From positions 1 through 43,699 of the forward strand of contig JAFRFB010000024.1 in assembly GCA_017434555.1 (NCBI GenBank): DNA of 43,699 nt, in the 5' to 3' direction. This DNA is from Methanobrevibacter sp. (GTDB lineage: Archaea; Methanobacteriota; Methanobacteria; Methanobacteriales; Methanobacteriaceae). Positions within the stretch are counted from its first letter, which is position 1; every line of letters begins with the position of its first letter. A program made the position numbers and the translations under genes. The notes beneath the pieces were generated by a model. That model had not been told where the DNA came from, searched no databases, and saw only the letters and a program-made list of their open reading frames with translations. Shown here one piece after another: positions 16,792 through 26,786 of this stretch.

Positions 16792-17237
16792 TTTTCTTCC
16801 CTCCCACGATCGGCAATAGCTTGAGGACCAACTGCAAGTATGGCTTCTAGAATTTCACTAGGCCTTGGAGGACAACCTGGAATTGCAGCATCAACAGGAA
16901 TGAAATCAGAAGCAGGAGCATAAACGTGACCTCCTTCCTGATTAAATACGTCTCCAGATTGCGGGCAGTTTCCAACAGCCACTACAACTTTTGGTTCAGG
17001 AGCCTTGTCGTAAACTCTTTTTAAATTTTTTCTCCATTGTTCGGTAACAGCACCGGTTAACAACAGAACATCAGCCTCACGAGGATTATTGTGAACATAA
17101 ATACCATATTGCTCCAAATCATATCTTGGAGACAATAGAGCAACCACTTCAACATCACATCCATTGCATCCTCCACAATTTACGATACAGACGTGAATTG
17201 AACTTTTTCTCACAACATCCTTAATTGAATCTAACAT
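16788..17237 (-). CDS. ehaN: EhaN, [NiFe]-hydrogenase small subunit
   Basis: The 149 residues show the proximal [4Fe-4S] ligands of group 4 hydrogenase small subunits and Nuo[12 protein letters not shown] (about 20-30), GNCPQSG (about 91-97) and [11 protein letters not shown] (about 118-128). It accepts electrons from the NiFe centre in EhaO and passes them to the polyferredoxins. Its size is normal for the short small subunits of this group. It overlaps ehaO by 4 nt. Confidence 0.95.
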   Translation of the reverse strand: MLDSIKDVVRKSSIHVCIVNCGGCNGCDVEVVALLSPRYDLEQYGIYVHNNPREADVLLLTGAVTEQWRKNLKRVYDKAPEPKVVVAVGNCPQSGDVFNQEGGHVYAPASDFIPVDAAIPGCPPRPSEILEAILAVGPQAIADRGREEK

Positions 17238-17248
17238 CTTCTCCCTCT

Positions 17249-17635
17249 TTATTTAGAATTTTTTATTAATGTGAATACTTCTTTTTGACCTTCTTTTAAA
17301 ACATCAGAATAATCCTGACCATCCATAATTTTTTGTGCCAATCTTTCTTTAAGCTCGTCAGCATCTTCCTTGGATATCAACTCCAAAGTTCCGATAAACC
17401 AGCAGAGCCTTAAATCGGCATGTAATTTTTTAAGTAAACATTCATACTGTGAAGTTTCAAAGGTAGCATGAAATGCCAATAACTGAGACATGTCCAGCTT
17501 ATCAAAAAAGACATGCTCCAATTCTTCAGTCGTACAGTCAAAATCTTTGGATAAAGGCTTTATGATATCCTTTTGACAGACATATGTTTTAACTATACGA
17601 TCTTTCATTAATTCTAATTTTGCTTCATCATCCAT
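17249..17635 (-). CDS. ehaM: EhaM, soluble subunit of energy-converting hydrogenase A
   Basis: The 128-residue hydrophilic protein lies between ehaL and ehaN in the standard eha order, and that position is the main ground for the name. It is helical and charged, with no cysteine motif for FeS binding and no membrane helix. The ATG at 17633-17635 (GTGAT 4 nt before it) is preferred to a GTG three codons upstream. The role within the complex is not known. Confidence 0.75.
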   Translation of the reverse strand: MDDEAKLELMKDRIVKTYVCQKDIIKPLSKDFDCTTEELEHVFFDKLDMSQLLAFHATFETSQYECLLKKLHADLRLCWFIGTLELISKEDADELKERLAQKIMDGQDYSDVLKEGQKEVFTLIKNSK

Positions 17636-17645
17636 TGAAATCACA

Positions 17646-17948
17646 TCATACTATCCAGTGTAATACTAAATAAATAATAATAGCTATTGCTAAACCAATA
17701 GCTGTTTCTTTTCTTCCATAACCCGGTCTTTCACCCATAACAAAACCGGCCAGGAGAAATCCAATTCCTCCAAAAATCATATTACTGGAATTTAAACCTA
17801 AATTCCAACCAACAACAGAAATTATACAGGTTTTAATATCCAACTTGCTATCAACTATATAAGGTTCTCCATGGAGCTTATAGCTGTATAATAATCCTAA
17901 AATGGAACCGACAACAAATGCAAGCAAATAAATTAAATATCTTAACAT
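17646..17948 (-). CDS. ehaL: EhaL, small membrane subunit
   Basis: The 100 residues include three hydrophobic helices (about 2-22, 55-72 and 80-98) with a polar loop LHGEPYIVDSKLDIKT between the first two. Name given by position in the eha order. It would be part of the membrane arm. Gaps to ehaK (10 nt) and ehaM (10 nt) are short. Confidence 0.75.
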   Translation of the reverse strand: MLRYLIYLLAFVVGSILGLLYSYKLHGEPYIVDSKLDIKTCIISVVGWNLGLNSSNMIFGGIGFLLAGFVMGERPGYGRKETAIGLAIAIIIYLVLHWIV

Positions 17949-17958
17949 AATAATCTCC

Positions 17959-18216
17959 TTAAATTGGTTTGTAAAGTAATATAAATGAACATATAATTAC
18001 TATAAAAGTTACGAAAAACATTATTTTTTCTATATTCTCAATCTTATGTGCAAAATTACCCCTATTAGTCAGCAATACGAGAATAGCTAAAATTATTCCC
18101 AAAATTGGAATTGGAGCTAAAAGTGTGGAATGAAGAAGCGTTGCAAGCAATCCCACTACAATTATACCGATTGCAACCAATGAAGTTAAATATACAATGA
18201 CTTTTTGTGAACTCAT
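17959..18216 (-). CDS. ehaK: EhaK, small membrane subunit
   Basis: The 85 residues contain three hydrophobic segments (about 6-28, 30-48 and 62-82) joined by short polar loops. There is no catalytic motif. Name given by position between ehaJ and ehaL. It is a probable membrane-arm subunit of the hydrogenase. Confidence 0.72.
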   Translation of the reverse strand: MSSQKVIVYLTSLVAIGIIVVGLLATLLHSTLLAPIPILGIILAILVLLTNRGNFAHKIENIEKIMFFVTFIVIICSFILLYKPI

Positions 18217-18229
18217 CTTATCCCCATCC

Positions 18230-19090
18230 CTAAATTAATATCATTAATACTGTTCCAACAAAACATACCGCTCCAATAGTTATCTGAGTCATCACAGAAT
18301 GATTCGGATTCAAAATCGGAGTTACTGCATTGATGAATCCTGTAATGAATGTTATTACAATCATTCCAATAAGATAACCGACAGCAGTTAATGGTCCGAA
18401 GAATAATGTTAGGAAAACCCACAACATCACATACCATGAAATGGACTCTGAAAACATTATGAATCCTCTTAAAAATCCAAAGTGCTCTGTTTCAAAACCT
18501 GAAATTAATGCTTTGTCTTTTGTTATTCCAAATGGAGAGTATGGAGATTTTGATAACAATAACAAGAAAAACATTATAGCTGCAAGAGGTATTGAAAATG
18601 CCAATGGACCATTTGCTGACTGATAACTAATAATATTTCCTATATTCATTGAACCTGTCTTTAAGTAAACAAGAACAATTGCTGCAAATAATGGTAGTTC
18701 AGTTGCTGCTGATAAAACAGCCCTTACACAACTTGCTTTTCCATAAGGTGAACCGGAACTTGATCCTGAGTTATGCTCCACAATTTTATAAACTGCATAA
18801 ACACCGAATAAGATTAAAAGTGAATCTTTAGAAACCGGACCTACAATAACACCCACAATCCAAACAGCAGCCAATATAAAGACAATACCTATGTAAAAAG
18901 GCATTGAAACTGTTTTTGGAAATGAAGTTTCCTTAAAGAAGAATTTTAAGGAGTGCAACAGGTGCTGTATAATAGGCGGACCTGGCCTTTTCTGAACACG
19001 TGCCATTATTTTTCTATGCAAACCTAAAAGCAAGCTTCCTGCGAGGAATGCAATAATTACATTAATTAAAATATCTGCCATTAAATTCAT
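18230..19090 (-). CDS. ehaJ: EhaJ, NuoH/EchB-like membrane subunit
   Basis: The 286-residue protein has about eight membrane helices and the NuoH/EchB-type stretch [29 protein letters not shown] (about 27-55), which is the quinone-site region in complex I. A second conserved part is [31 protein letters not shown] (about 187-217) with the typical E-T-E. In group 4 hydrogenases this subunit joins the catalytic module to the ion-moving membrane arm. Confidence 0.92.
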   Translation of the reverse strand: MNLMADILINVIIAFLAGSLLLGLHRKIMARVQKRPGPPIIQHLLHSLKFFFKETSFPKTVSMPFYIGIVFILAAVWIVGVIVGPVSKDSLLILFGVYAVYKIVEHNSGSSSGSPYGKASCVRAVLSAATELPLFAAIVLVYLKTGSMNIGNIISYQSANGPLAFSIPLAAIMFFLLLLSKSPYSPFGITKDKALISGFETEHFGFLRGFIMFSESISWYVMLWVFLTLFFGPLTAVGYLIGMIVITFITGFINAVTPILNPNHSVMTQITIGAVCFVGTVLMILI

Positions 19091-19097
19091 AATACCA

Positions 19098-19310
19098 CTA
19101 ATATCCAGTAAACGGTTCTTTCACCCTTTCTTCCTTATCTTCCTCTCTAGGTTTGGCCATTGTGAGTAGACCAAATGATAAAACCCAAAGTGGAATACCA
19201 ATAATAGCTACTGAATAAACAATCCATGCTTCAAGGTTAACAACCAAACAAGCAAGGATAGCTATTGTTGATATAATTAATAATACAATACATAAAGTTT
19301 TATTTACCAT
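19098..19310 (-). CDS. ehaI: EhaI, small membrane subunit
   Basis: The 70-residue protein has two membrane helices (about 4-24 and 28-48) and a charged tail with [13 protein letters not shown]. The start is set at the ATG 19308-19310, because GTGGGAG sits 2-8 nt upstream and overlaps the ehaH stop; a longer frame start at 19346 would cut 29 nt into ehaH and has no better RBS. Name given by position in the eha order. Confidence 0.75.
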   Translation of the reverse strand: MVNKTLCIVLLIISTIAILACLVVNLEAWIVYSVAIIGIPLWVLSFGLLTMAKPREEDKEERVKEPFTGY

Positions 19311-19317
19311 ACTCCCA

Positions 19318-19989
19318 CTACCATAATACCAATAATAATATTTCAACAGCTCTTACAATAATAAACAATGAACTTAAGTGAATAATAACAATAAACGGAG
19401 AACCAGGTGTTCTAAACATTTCCGCTTTACTTGCGAAAAATGGTGCTACACCACTTTCACCCAATATACCGAGTAACATTAAAACCGCACCAAAGACAAC
19501 CATAGGAGTTGCAGACATCTGTGACAATACTGCAAGGCTTAATGTTCCTGTTGATGCAAGAATGATTGATGCTCCACCGAATAAAGGCAAACTGCACATC
19601 ATGGCAATTAAACCATACTGATATGCTGAGTTTAAAACAGTAGTTTGCTTTACGGCTGAAACGATACCGATATTTAAAATACCAATCAATGCCATAAATA
19701 ATGTGAAGTTAAACAAATCACCAGTAAGCATTGCTCCAGCAGAAGCAATACCACAAATCACCGCTAAAAATCTTCTTTGTTTGAATTCTTTCTTACCCAC
19801 TTTAACATCAGTGTTTGAAAGTTTCATAAATGTTGCTTCAACCTGTGTTTCTGTTTTACTTATTGCAATTAAAAGAGTAAATACAAGCAATACTGCAAAT
19901 AAGAATAAACTAAGTGGCGTGATATATAATACGATATCGCCCAATGGTATTGTACCGAATAAATTTCCTCCAAGCGTACCAAAATCCAT
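19318..19989 (-). CDS. ehaH: EhaH, NuoL/EchA-related antiporter-type membrane subunit
   Basis: The 223-residue protein has about six or seven helices and is a short relative of the proton-pumping antiporter subunits (NuoL/M/N, EchA). The parts [21 protein letters not shown] and [33 protein letters not shown] agree with their core, including a helix-breaking Lys/Glu region. It probably moves H+ or Na+. The ATG at 19987-19989 is preferred over a TTG at 20010, since AAGGAG stands 10 nt upstream and the shorter form does not overlap ehaG. Confidence 0.85.
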   Translation of the reverse strand: MDFGTLGGNLFGTIPLGDIVLYITPLSLFLFAVLLVFTLLIAISKTETQVEATFMKLSNTDVKVGKKEFKQRRFLAVICGIASAGAMLTGDLFNFTLFMALIGILNIGIVSAVKQTTVLNSAYQYGLIAMMCSLPLFGGASIILASTGTLSLAVLSQMSATPMVVFGAVLMLLGILGESGVAPFFASKAEMFRTPGSPFIVIIHLSSLFIIVRAVEILLLVLW

Positions 19990-19996
19990 TTTACCA

Positions 19997-20692
19997 CTAC
20001 TCCTTATCAATATCCTCTCTCATAAGTAGCCCAATTAAACCAACTTTTGAAGCTACTTTTAATAATAAACCACAAGCTGCCAAGAATAAACTAAGTACCC
20101 ACAAACCAGGAGCAACAAAGAATAATGCAAATCCTATAATCCATAAACACCATGCAATACCAGAAACACCGGCAATTCCATCAATTACTAAAACAGGAAG
20201 TCCTCTTGCCTTTTTGGATAATGCATATAACACAATTCCTCCACCTGCAACAGCACCTCCGGTAAATCCTGTGAGGAATATACCATAAGCTATTAACACC
20301 AAAGCTATGAAATTAGGTGCAGTAGTCATTATTTCCATATCCAGAGCAAACGGCTGCGGGAATAGGGAAGTTGACTTAGTAAGGTTTCTTCTTGGATCTG
20401 CTTCTATCTTATGCATTTCTCTTGAAAGCAATATTTCTGAAATAGCCAAAGTTTCTGCCAGTTCAACTACAAGACCAGGCAATATTAATGCCTCTGCCAA
20501 ATCAGTACCTACTGCAGATACTACAAAAATCATTGCAAGGCCAATCAAATCGGTTAAAATAAGAATATGAATCTCTTCTCTTCTCATTGCTATTGCCATT
20601 GATCCTATAAAACCTACAATCAGACCGGCGTAAATAGCCGGCAGATACATTGAAATGAATTCAGCAGGAACATGAGGAGGTATGAAAACCAT
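19997..20692 (-). CDS. ehaG: EhaG, membrane subunit
   Basis: The 231-residue protein has about six hydrophobic helices with a polar middle loop (about residues 89-110, [19 protein letters not shown]). It includes [36 protein letters not shown], where several buried acidic residues are notable for an ion path. Name by order in the operon. Its ATG shares one base with the ehaF stop (TGATG). Confidence 0.8.
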   Translation of the reverse strand: MVFIPPHVPAEFISMYLPAIYAGLIVGFIGSMAIAMRREEIHILILTDLIGLAMIFVVSAVGTDLAEALILPGLVVELAETLAISEILLSREMHKIEADPRRNLTKSTSLFPQPFALDMEIMTTAPNFIALVLIAYGIFLTGFTGGAVAGGGIVLYALSKKARGLPVLVIDGIAGVSGIAWCLWIIGFALFFVAPGLWVLSLFLAACGLLLKVASKVGLIGLLMREDIDKE

Positions 20693-21273
20693 CAGTTATC
20701 CCTCCTTAACTGTTTGGCTCTTGCCTTTTCATCATTGATTTTGACCTCGCGTGCAAGGTTTGCAGAGTCATTCGCTGCCTTTTTAAGGTCTTTTTCAATG
20801 TCTCTTCTGTTCATTGTATAATTAACAGTTAACCATGAGGCAATGATAAATGCCATCATCAATATTGAAGACTCTAAAATTGTATCGAATCCTCTAGTAT
20901 AATACAGTACTTCATCAATAAGACCACCAGGAGATGAATAGATTGATGTACCGAAATACGGGGATATTGATGATACCCATTCAGCCAAAGGAGACATGTA
21001 AGCAGTAATCATTCCCAATTCCTTGGAATTTTCAGGGTATTGGGCATGAATGATTCCCGGCTCTTTTAATATTACTCCACCCCTATCGTAGGGTGCGATT
21101 GGAAGACCTTCATCAATTTGCTCTTGAGGAGCCGGTCTTGTGTATAACTGATCAGGATTTAAAGCCATAGGGACAACAAAACCCACAATTAAAATGATTC
21201 CCAAGCAGAATGCAAAGAGGCGAGGAACATTTTTTGGGTCAGCCAATTTATTCCAAATTCTTCCAATCTTCAT
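20692..21273 (-). CDS. ehaF: EhaF, membrane subunit
   Basis: The 193-residue protein has two clear membrane helices (about 18-37 and 137-153), with a large polar segment between them that probably faces outside ([23 protein letters not shown] and beyond). It ends in a charged cytoplasmic tail. A similar layout with the long outer loop is found in MbhE/EhbF-type subunits of group 4 complexes. Overlaps ehaE by ATGA. Confidence 0.8.
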   Translation of the reverse strand: MKIGRIWNKLADPKNVPRLFAFCLGIILIVGFVVPMALNPDQLYTRPAPQEQIDEGLPIAPYDRGGVILKEPGIIHAQYPENSKELGMITAYMSPLAEWVSSISPYFGTSIYSSPGGLIDEVLYYTRGFDTILESSILMMAFIIASWLTVNYTMNRRDIEKDLKKAANDSANLAREVKINDEKARAKQLRRDN

Positions 21274-21530
21274 ACGTCAGCCCCCATTTCTTCTAAACGA
21301 ATAATAGCTCTAAATAAGATTAAAGTAATAATAACCGTTGTTGCAACCAAGGTCAATAAAGCTAAAACATGATTATATGAAAGTAATACTAAGCATACTC
21401 CGATAGATGCAACTTCAGTATTGAATGTTCTGACAATAGGGTCTTTAACTCCAGGACCCCATGCAGTAGCCAAACTACCTACAATAGCTAAAACAATTCC
21501 GAAATAGAAAAATAACTGAACACTAATCAT
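21270..21530 (-). CDS. ehaE: EhaE, small membrane subunit (MnhC/NuoK-like)
   Basis: The 86 residues form three helices and end [15 protein letters not shown]. The start is the ATG at 21528-21530, because GGTGA lies 5 nt upstream; a GTG four codons earlier overlaps this RBS. The ATG falls inside the end of ehaD (8-nt overlap). The three-helix form is like that of small MnhC- or NuoK-type subunits. Name by order. Confidence 0.75.
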   Translation of the reverse strand: MISVQLFFYFGIVLAIVGSLATAWGPGVKDPIVRTFNTEVASIGVCLVLLSYNHVLALLTLVATTVIITLILFRAIIRLEEMGADV

Positions 21531-21792
21531 GTATCTCACCACTTTCTACTTTTTTAGCTCTAATTTCTTTGATTTTAACAATAGCCATTATGAATACCAA
21601 TGTTGACAATGGACCTGAGAGTGCAACAAACAAGGCCACATCAAGGTATTTGAATAACACTACAGTCAATAAAAAACCTGCATCAAGGATAGAGAACATT
21701 ATAACTTTATCCATAGGTTTTTTAAGTAAAATGATACCTAAAGCACCAATAACCATTAACGCAATTGCAATTATAGATACTACAAACTCCAT
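21523..21792 (-). CDS. ehaD: EhaD, small membrane subunit
   Basis: The 89 residues have three hydrophobic helices (about 2-22, 30-48 and 52-72) and a charged end [17 protein letters not shown]. It is similar in plan to MbhD-like membrane subunits. Name by order. The gap to ehaC is 9 nt. Confidence 0.75.
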   Translation of the reverse strand: MEFVVSIIAIALMVIGALGIILLKKPMDKVIMFSILDAGFLLTVVLFKYLDVALFVALSGPLSTLVFIMAIVKIKEIRAKKVESGEIHD

Positions 21793-21801
21793 ATAATCCC
21801 C

Positions 21802-22050
21802 TCAGTCTAAAAGTATCTCCTCATCTAATTTTTTTAATGTGTATGCAATTGCATTTGCACTGATTGTAGAGCATATAAAGAATGCTGCTGCAACTATAAG
21901 AGCAAATGGCGTGTTGATTACAAGGGCAATAAGTGCAGATACTCCAAAACCTATAACATTCAGATACAATAATCTTTCTGCCCTGTTTTTAGTTATCAGT
22001 GCCCTCAATGATACAAATATTAAAATTACACCAATAATTTCCACATACAT
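21802..22050 (-). CDS. ehaC: EhaC, small membrane subunit
   Basis: The 82 residues make three helices with a basic loop (LITKNRAERLLYLN) between the first two and an acidic end (LKKLDEEILLD). It is MnhF/MbhB-like in size. The ATG at 22048-22050 is chosen with AGTGAT 4 nt upstream; a GTG three codons earlier overlaps that RBS and the ehaB stop. Name by order. Confidence 0.75.
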   Translation of the reverse strand: MYVEIIGVILIFVSLRALITKNRAERLLYLNVIGFGVSALIALVINTPFALIVAAAFFICSTISANAIAYTLKKLDEEILLD

Positions 22051-22055
22051 AAATA

Positions 22056-22553
22056 TCACTCTTTAGCATGTCTATTAAATTTTTCAGCTATCTTACCAAG
22101 AATGATAGATGCTCTAACTTGATCGATACCTTGGATAGTCAATATTGCAATAACCATACCTACAATGAACATTTCAGGAGTTAATCCGATAAATGAGAAT
22201 ATTAAAATAAGTAGCGTAGCAGTTAATGATCCGACAGTTCCAGCATAACCCGGATCAGCACATAATCTATTTCCAATCAAAACTAAAAATGCTGCAATAA
22301 TACCTCCAGGAATACCCAGAAGCAGATATCCAATGGATGCCATTAATGTACCGGCAGATGCGTCCGGAGAACATAAGATGTTTCCCTGGAAAAATCCACC
22401 AGCAATATCTCCATTTCTTTTCTTAATTGATTCACCTATAATACGAGCCCCTTTAACTCCCGGCTGTTCTGGAAGTCCGAAATAAGTATCAACAATTACA
22501 AAGTTCAGCCAGCAGATAATTGCTGCAAGTATCACACCAATAATCTCATTCAT
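22056..22553 (-). CDS. ehaB: EhaB, membrane subunit
   Basis: The 165-residue protein has about four helices and Gly-rich stretches ([34 protein letters not shown]). It has no FeS motif. Name by order in the operon: second after ehaA, with an 8-nt overlap. Confidence 0.78.
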   Translation of the reverse strand: MNEIIGVILAAIICWLNFVIVDTYFGLPEQPGVKGARIIGESIKKRNGDIAGGFFQGNILCSPDASAGTLMASIGYLLLGIPGGIIAAFLVLIGNRLCADPGYAGTVGSLTATLLILIFSFIGLTPEMFIVGMVIAILTIQGIDQVRASIILGKIAEKFNRHAKE

Positions 22554-22920
22554 TTATATCCTCCCCATCATTTGGAGCTGGAAATATGTAATAAAATAAA
22601 TACTTTACGAACAAAGCAGAACAAACACCAATAATTACAGCGAGTAAAAGTCCATTATATGCAAACGTGTAATTTAAAACAAAAAACAATGAAAGAATAC
22701 CTATTGCAAAAATTGGAGTTGGATAAATCGCACTAACGTCAAAGGAATACCTGTCAGAAGGCATCAGCGGAACTTTTAAGATTAATGCAATTATGATAGA
22801 TACAATAATAGCTACAATATAGGCCAGAATTATATCATAATAACCGATTGTTATATTAGCAAGACCGTAAACATTAGCAAGTGATGCTGAGTTTACAGTA
22901 AAATGAACTAACTCAAACAT
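22546..22920 (-). CDS. ehaA: EhaA, membrane subunit, first gene of the eha operon
   Basis: The 124-residue protein has three hydrophobic helices (about 30-50, 66-85 and 90-112) and an acidic end (PNDGEDINE). It opens the 18-gene run ehaA to ehaR. It has a GAGGGAG RBS 5-11 nt before the ATG and a TATA box about 50 bp upstream. Exact role unknown; part of the ion-translocating arm by family knowledge. Confidence 0.82.
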   Translation of the reverse strand: MFELVHFTVNSASLANVYGLANITIGYYDIILAYIVAIIVSIIIALILKVPLMPSDRYSFDVSAIYPTPIFAIGILSLFFVLNYTFAYNGLLLAVIIGVCSALFVKYLFYYIFPAPNDGEDINE

Positions 22921-22926
22921 ATTAAG

Positions 22927-22980
22927 ACTCCCTCTTATATTATAATATATAATTTTATAATCGAAAAAATATATAAATGT
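22927..22980 (-). promoter_or_regulatory. Promoter of the eha operon
   Basis: On the minus strand TTTATATA (22970-22977) is a good archaeal TATA box, with the start expected near 22945. The GAGGGAG RBS (about 22927-22933) precedes ehaA. No other TATA box of this quality is seen between the tight genes that follow, so the roughly 14-kb cluster may be read from here. Confidence 0.6.
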
Positions 22981-23215
22981 TATGACTTAAAAATTATAAA
23001 TAAAAACATTAATATGGTTAAATTAATAAAATAAAAATTTTTAAAAGATTATAAAATATATTAACCCCGAAATAGTTAATTTATTAAATTTTAAATATTA
23101 ATAGATAAGTATGATTGAAATAAAACACATTCAAGTTAATACAAATAATATAGAAAAATTAAAAAAGTAATAATGAAAACTTCAAAAATCCAAAAGTGAC
23201 ATGTTAAAAATAAGA
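22981..23215. other. AT-rich non-coding gap between eha and the next minus-strand gene
   Basis: This stretch is very AT-rich with many stops on both strands. I see no ORF, RNA fold or repeat beyond T/A runs. Confidence 0.5.
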
Positions 23216-23587
23216 TTAGTGGAAACCGCATCCACTGCAGGTTTCACATTTTTCTTCTTCTAAAGGATTATACTGTTTATCCTCTTGTAAAGTAGCTGAA
23301 ATGAAATATTGATCCATTTCGTTTTTATTTTTTAAAACAGGTGAAAGTCCTTTGAATTCACATCTGATGTCACCAGTTCCACCAATATCTACAAGAATTG
23401 GTTCACCTATTTTGAATCTTTTAAAGTAACCTTCAACCTCATCCTTCAAATTTCCTGGAATTCTGAAGTTAAAAGATAAAATATTATTTTCTTTCATTTT
23501 TAAACCAACATATTTTTGGTCTATTTCATAATTTAATCCTAATTGTTTTTTGAAAATGACATTATTACCAATATCTGATGTAGACAT
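23216..23587 (-). CDS. Unrecognised 123-residue protein with C-terminal CETCSGCGFH
   Basis: I do not recognise this protein. Residues 1-105 look like a mixed alpha/beta or beta-rich domain (FNFRIPGNLKDEVEGYF, IGEPILVDIGGTGDIRCEFKGL). The last ten residues hold three cysteines and a His (CETCSGCGFH), a possible metal site, and resemble the Gly-Cys-His tails of some FeS and metal-handling proteins. It has its own TATA box (TTTATATATG near 23635-23645) and a GGAGAT RBS 7 nt from the ATG, so it is a monocistronic gene. Confidence 0.7.
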   Translation of the reverse strand: MSTSDIGNNVIFKKQLGLNYEIDQKYVGLKMKENNILSFNFRIPGNLKDEVEGYFKRFKIGEPILVDIGGTGDIRCEFKGLSPVLKNKNEMDQYFISATLQEDKQYNPLEEEKCETCSGCGFH

Positions 23588-23722
23588 AATTATAATCTCC
23601 GAAATATTTTAGTTACATAAAGTTAGTTTTTTATCATATATAAATATTATAGACAAAGCAAACTTGATTTCACAAGGCCACTAAAAAAAGAAATATATTA
23701 TTTTTTATAATTTATTTGAATG

Positions 23723-24064
23723 TTATTTGACGGCAATATCTGAGTAATATTTTGCAAAAAGTTGTTCATAGAATCTTTCAAGCACTGTGTCTTCCGGTTC
23801 AAATTTCTGTACCTTATCTGCAATAAGATCCATTTCTTTTATCCCATCATCCCAGCCAATATTTCGGGTTTTTATCAAAACACCAATAAATACTCCCCGT
23901 GCATAATATGCGTTAGCATCTTCTGGAAAATCCTTTAACCAATTTTCAACCACTTCTGACATGGCATCAAAGTCATCTGCCTTGAATTCCCTCATGAAAT
24001 CCATTGCATACCTTGATGAAGAGTTTTCGCTTTTACCTTTTTTGCCTAATTTTGTCAACATCAA
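23723..24064 (-). CDS. Unrecognised small helical (TPR-like) protein
   Basis: The 113 residues are mostly helical. The stretch DFDAMSEVVENWLKDFPEDANAYYARGVFIGVLIK reads like a single tetratricopeptide helix pair, and a second pair may follow (IADKVQKFEPEDTVLERFYEQLFAKYYSD). There is no catalytic motif. It is divergent from the XRE-cupin operon. Function unknown. Confidence 0.6.
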   Translation of the reverse strand: MMLTKLGKKGKSENSSSRYAMDFMREFKADDFDAMSEVVENWLKDFPEDANAYYARGVFIGVLIKTRNIGWDDGIKEMDLIADKVQKFEPEDTVLERFYEQLFAKYYSDIAVK

Positions 24065-24204
24065 TAAAACATCCTCATATCCCTAATTAAACTTTATTAA
24101 AAAGACATATAAATCCGTTTCTTTAAAAAATTTTAACCTAAAAACACGACCAATTTTTTTAAAAACAGACAATTTATAATGAATTATCACGATTTTTAAT
24201 AACA

Positions 24205-24259
24205 TTTATATAAAGTGTTATATATAATTATTATATGTTATAGATTTAAGGTGTTAAGT
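24205..24259 (+). promoter_or_regulatory. Promoter and RBS of the XRE-cupin / acyl-CoA ligase / vor operon
   Basis: TTTATATA (24205-24212) is the likely TATA box, with the start expected near 24235. AAGGTG (24248-24253) lies 6 nt before the ATG at 24260. This placement rules out the in-frame ATG at 24215, which is part of the core promoter. Confidence 0.7.
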
Positions 24260-24811
24260 ATGAATGAATATAATAAAGATATTGGAAACAGAGTTAAAGA
24301 ATTAAGAGAACTTTCTGATATTTCAGTACAAGATATCGCACAGGAATTGAATGTTGATGTGCAGACATACACCCAATACGAAACTGGAGAAGTTGATATT
24401 CCTGCCAGTTTCCTTTACGAAATTGCTAATATTTTCCAAGTAGATTTAAGTTTACTTTTAACTGGTGAAGAAAGTAGAATGAGCATCTTTGACGTTACAC
24501 GTGCAGAAAAAGGTGTTTCTATTGACAGAAGAAAAGAGTATAAATACAAAAATTTATGTTCCAAATTTATTCATAAAAAAGCGGAAACATTTTTAGTAAC
24601 AGTAGACCCAAAAGAAAATGCCATTCCTTCACTGAACGCACACCCTGGCCAGGAATTTAATTATATCCTCGAAGGAAGTGTTAAACTTTACATTCACAAT
24701 AATGAAATTATTTTAAATGAAGGAGATTCAATATTTTTTGACTCAAGCCATAGACACGCTATGGTTGCGCTTAATGATAAACCGGCTAAGTTCATAGCCA
24801 TATTAATGTAG
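24260..24811 (+). CDS. XRE-type regulator with C-terminal cupin domain
   Basis: The 183-residue protein has a helix-turn-helix at about residues 5-65 ([41 protein letters not shown]) and a cupin barrel at about 105-183 with [18 protein letters not shown] and [17 protein letters not shown]. Such proteins sense a small molecule in the cupin. As the first gene of the operon with the acyl-CoA ligase and vor genes, 11 nt upstream, it is the likely local regulator, perhaps sensing an acid or acyl-CoA. Start chosen from the RBS and TATA box positions. Confidence 0.88.
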   Translation: MNEYNKDIGNRVKELRELSDISVQDIAQELNVDVQTYTQYETGEVDIPASFLYEIANIFQVDLSLLLTGEESRMSIFDVTRAEKGVSIDRRKEYKYKNLCSKFIHKKAETFLVTVDPKENAIPSLNAHPGQEFNYILEGSVKLYIHNNEIILNEGDSIFFDSSHRHAMVALNDKPAKFIAILM

Positions 24812-24822
24812 AAGGTAATAAA

Positions 24823-26490
24823 ATGACATCGGTAATAGGAGATTTTGTTGAAAGAGTTGATTTTAACTCTTATGAGGATTTTTTTGAAAATTTTAAATTA
24901 AAGTATGATGATGATTTCAATTTCGGTTTTGATGTAGTGGACAAATATGCCGAAATCGACCCGGATAAAATTGCATTAATTTGGACTAATGATGATGAAG
25001 AAAAGCATACATTCACTTTCAAGGACATGAAAGAGTATTCCAATAGAACTGCAAATCTATTTAAAAGTTTAGGCATTAAAAAAGGCGATTGTGTAATGCT
25101 TACATTAAAAAATAGATATGAATGGTGGTTCTGTATGGTGGCTTTGCACAAAATCGGTGCAATAGCTATTCCTGCAACCCACATGTTGAAACTTCACGAT
25201 ATCGATTTCAGATTAAGAGAAGCAAACGTGAAATGTGTAGTATCTGTTGAAGAGGACTCTTTACTTCCAGATTATGAAGAAGCAGAAAAAGAATTAGGTA
25301 TTGACTTGAAAAAGCTTGTAATTGAAACCGACAGAGACGGATGGATTAATTTCAATGAAGCAATTAAGGAACAAAGCCCTGTATTTGAAAGGCCTGAAGG
25401 CGATGAAAAAACCTATGCAGAAGATATATTCCTAATATATTTCACATCAGGAACAAGCGGACTTCCTAAAATGGTTTCACATAAACATACCTATGCATTA
25501 GGACATATTCCAACAGCAAAATACTGGCAAAATGTAGTTGAAGATGGACTTCACCACACTGCAGCAGATACAGGATGGGGAAAAGCTGTTTGGGGAAACA
25601 TATATGGCCAATGGATCAGTGGAACAGCCATATTCATTTACGATTATGTAAGGTTCAACGGAATAAAATTGCTTGAAAAGATTATTGAAAACAAGGTAAC
25701 AACATTCTGTGCACCACCTACAATCTATAGATTCCTAATTAAAGAAAAAATCGAAGGATATGACTTTTCAAACATAAGCTATGTTGCAACAGCAGGTGAA
25801 CCGCTCCCACCAGAAGTTTCCAGAAGATTCAGGGAAATTTCCGGCTTGACTATTAAGGAAGGATTCGGTCAAACCGAAACTACATTGTCAATCGGTACAT
25901 TCATATGGCTGGAAGCTAAAGAAGAATGTCTTGGAAAACCTTCCCCATTATTTGATTTGCAGATATTGGACGAAAATGATGAAAAAGTAGAGATAGGTGA
26001 AAAAGGAGAGCTCTGCTTTAAATTGGAAGATGGACCAAATCCAGGATTATTTAAAGACTATGTAAACGATGAAGTGAAATACAAACAGCAAATCCATGAC
26101 GGATACTACCACTGCGGAGATACCGCATGGATGGATGAAGAAGGATATATTCATTTCGTTGGAAGAAACGATGACATAATCAAATCATCAGGATATCGTA
26201 TTGGACCTTATGAAGTGGAAAGTGCAGTGTTATCACACGAAGCAGTTACAAACTGTGCAATTACAGGTTACCCTGATGAGGTCAGAGGCCAAATCGTAAA
26301 GGCAACAATTATATTGCAGCCAGGCTATGAGCCATCTGATGAACTTACAAAAGACATACAAAATCATGTTAAACGTGTTACAGCCCCTTATAAATACCCA
26401 AGAATGATTGAATATGTAGATGAAATTCCAGAAACAATCAGTGGTAAAATAAGAAGGGTGGAAATTAGAGATAACGATCAAAATCAGTAG
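24823..26490 (+). CDS. AMP-forming acyl-CoA synthetase (short- or medium-chain, possibly branched acids)
   Basis: The 555-residue enzyme shows the ANL-family motifs in order: the phosphate loop [12 protein letters not shown] (about 204-215), GFGQTETT (about 347-354), [38 protein letters not shown] (about 426-463), and the C-terminal catalytic Lys in SGKIRR (about 544). It makes acyl-CoA from acid, ATP and CoA. Being directly before vorCBA (8 nt) suggests it activates isobutyrate, 2-methylbutyrate or isovalerate for reductive carboxylation, but acetate or propionate cannot be excluded from sequence. Confidence 0.9.
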   Translation: MTSVIGDFVERVDFNSYEDFFENFKLKYDDDFNFGFDVVDKYAEIDPDKIALIWTNDDEEKHTFTFKDMKEYSNRTANLFKSLGIKKGDCVMLTLKNRYEWWFCMVALHKIGAIAIPATHMLKLHDIDFRLREANVKCVVSVEEDSLLPDYEEAEKELGIDLKKLVIETDRDGWINFNEAIKEQSPVFERPEGDEKTYAEDIFLIYFTSGTSGLPKMVSHKHTYALGHIPTAKYWQNVVEDGLHHTAADTGWGKAVWGNIYGQWISGTAIFIYDYVRFNGIKLLEKIIENKVTTFCAPPTIYRFLIKEKIEGYDFSNISYVATAGEPLPPEVSRRFREISGLTIKEGFGQTETTLSIGTFIWLEAKEECLGKPSPLFDLQILDENDEKVEIGEKGELCFKLEDGPNPGLFKDYVNDEVKYKQQIHDGYYHCGDTAWMDEEGYIHFVGRNDDIIKSSGYRIGPYEVESAVLSHEAVTNCAITGYPDEVRGQIVKATIILQPGYEPSDELTKDIQNHVKRVTAPYKYPRMIEYVDEIPETISGKIRRVEIRDNDQNQ

Positions 26491-26498
26491 GAGATAAA

Positions 26499-26786
26499 AT
26501 GGCAGATGAAGATATATCTTTTCCTGTAATTAACATAGAAGAATGCAAGGGATGTCAAAGATGCATAACTGGATGTCCTCAAAATGCAATTCTTTTATCA
26601 CAAGACATGAATAATGCAGGATATCAATACGCTTATTATAGTGGAAATGGCTGTACAGGATGTAAAGACTGTTACTTTACCTGTCCGGAGCCATTAGCAC
26701 TTGAAGTACATCAATACAAAAAAGTTGTTGATGATGAAGTGAGTAAAATGATTAAAGCTAAAGTAGCTAATAAAGGAGGAGAATAA
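26499..26786 (+). CDS. vorC: VorC-like ferredoxin subunit of 2-oxoacid:ferredoxin oxidoreductase
   Basis: The 95 residues carry two [4Fe-4S] motifs, CKGCQRCITGCP and CTGCKDCYFTCPEP. They link the catalytic subunits to external ferredoxin. The next gene starts directly after its stop. The name follows the gene order and sizes of the ketoisovalerate oxidoreductase (VOR) of Methanothermobacter; another branched-chain or aromatic 2-oxoacid enzyme is possible. Confidence 0.78.
   Translation: MADEDISFPVINIEECKGCQRCITGCPQNAILLSQDMNNAGYQYAYYSGNGCTGCKDCYFTCPEPLALEVHQYKKVVDDEVSKMIKAKVANKGGE

Noticed and set aside
18213-18437. Minus-strand ORF of 74 codons over the end of ehaJ
   Set aside because: Cysteine-rich nonsense in another frame of the conserved NuoH-like ehaJ gene.
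24215-24259. Earlier in-frame ATG for the XRE-cupin gene
   Set aside because: This ATG lies in or next to the TATA box and upstream of the expected transcription start; AAGGTG points to 24260.
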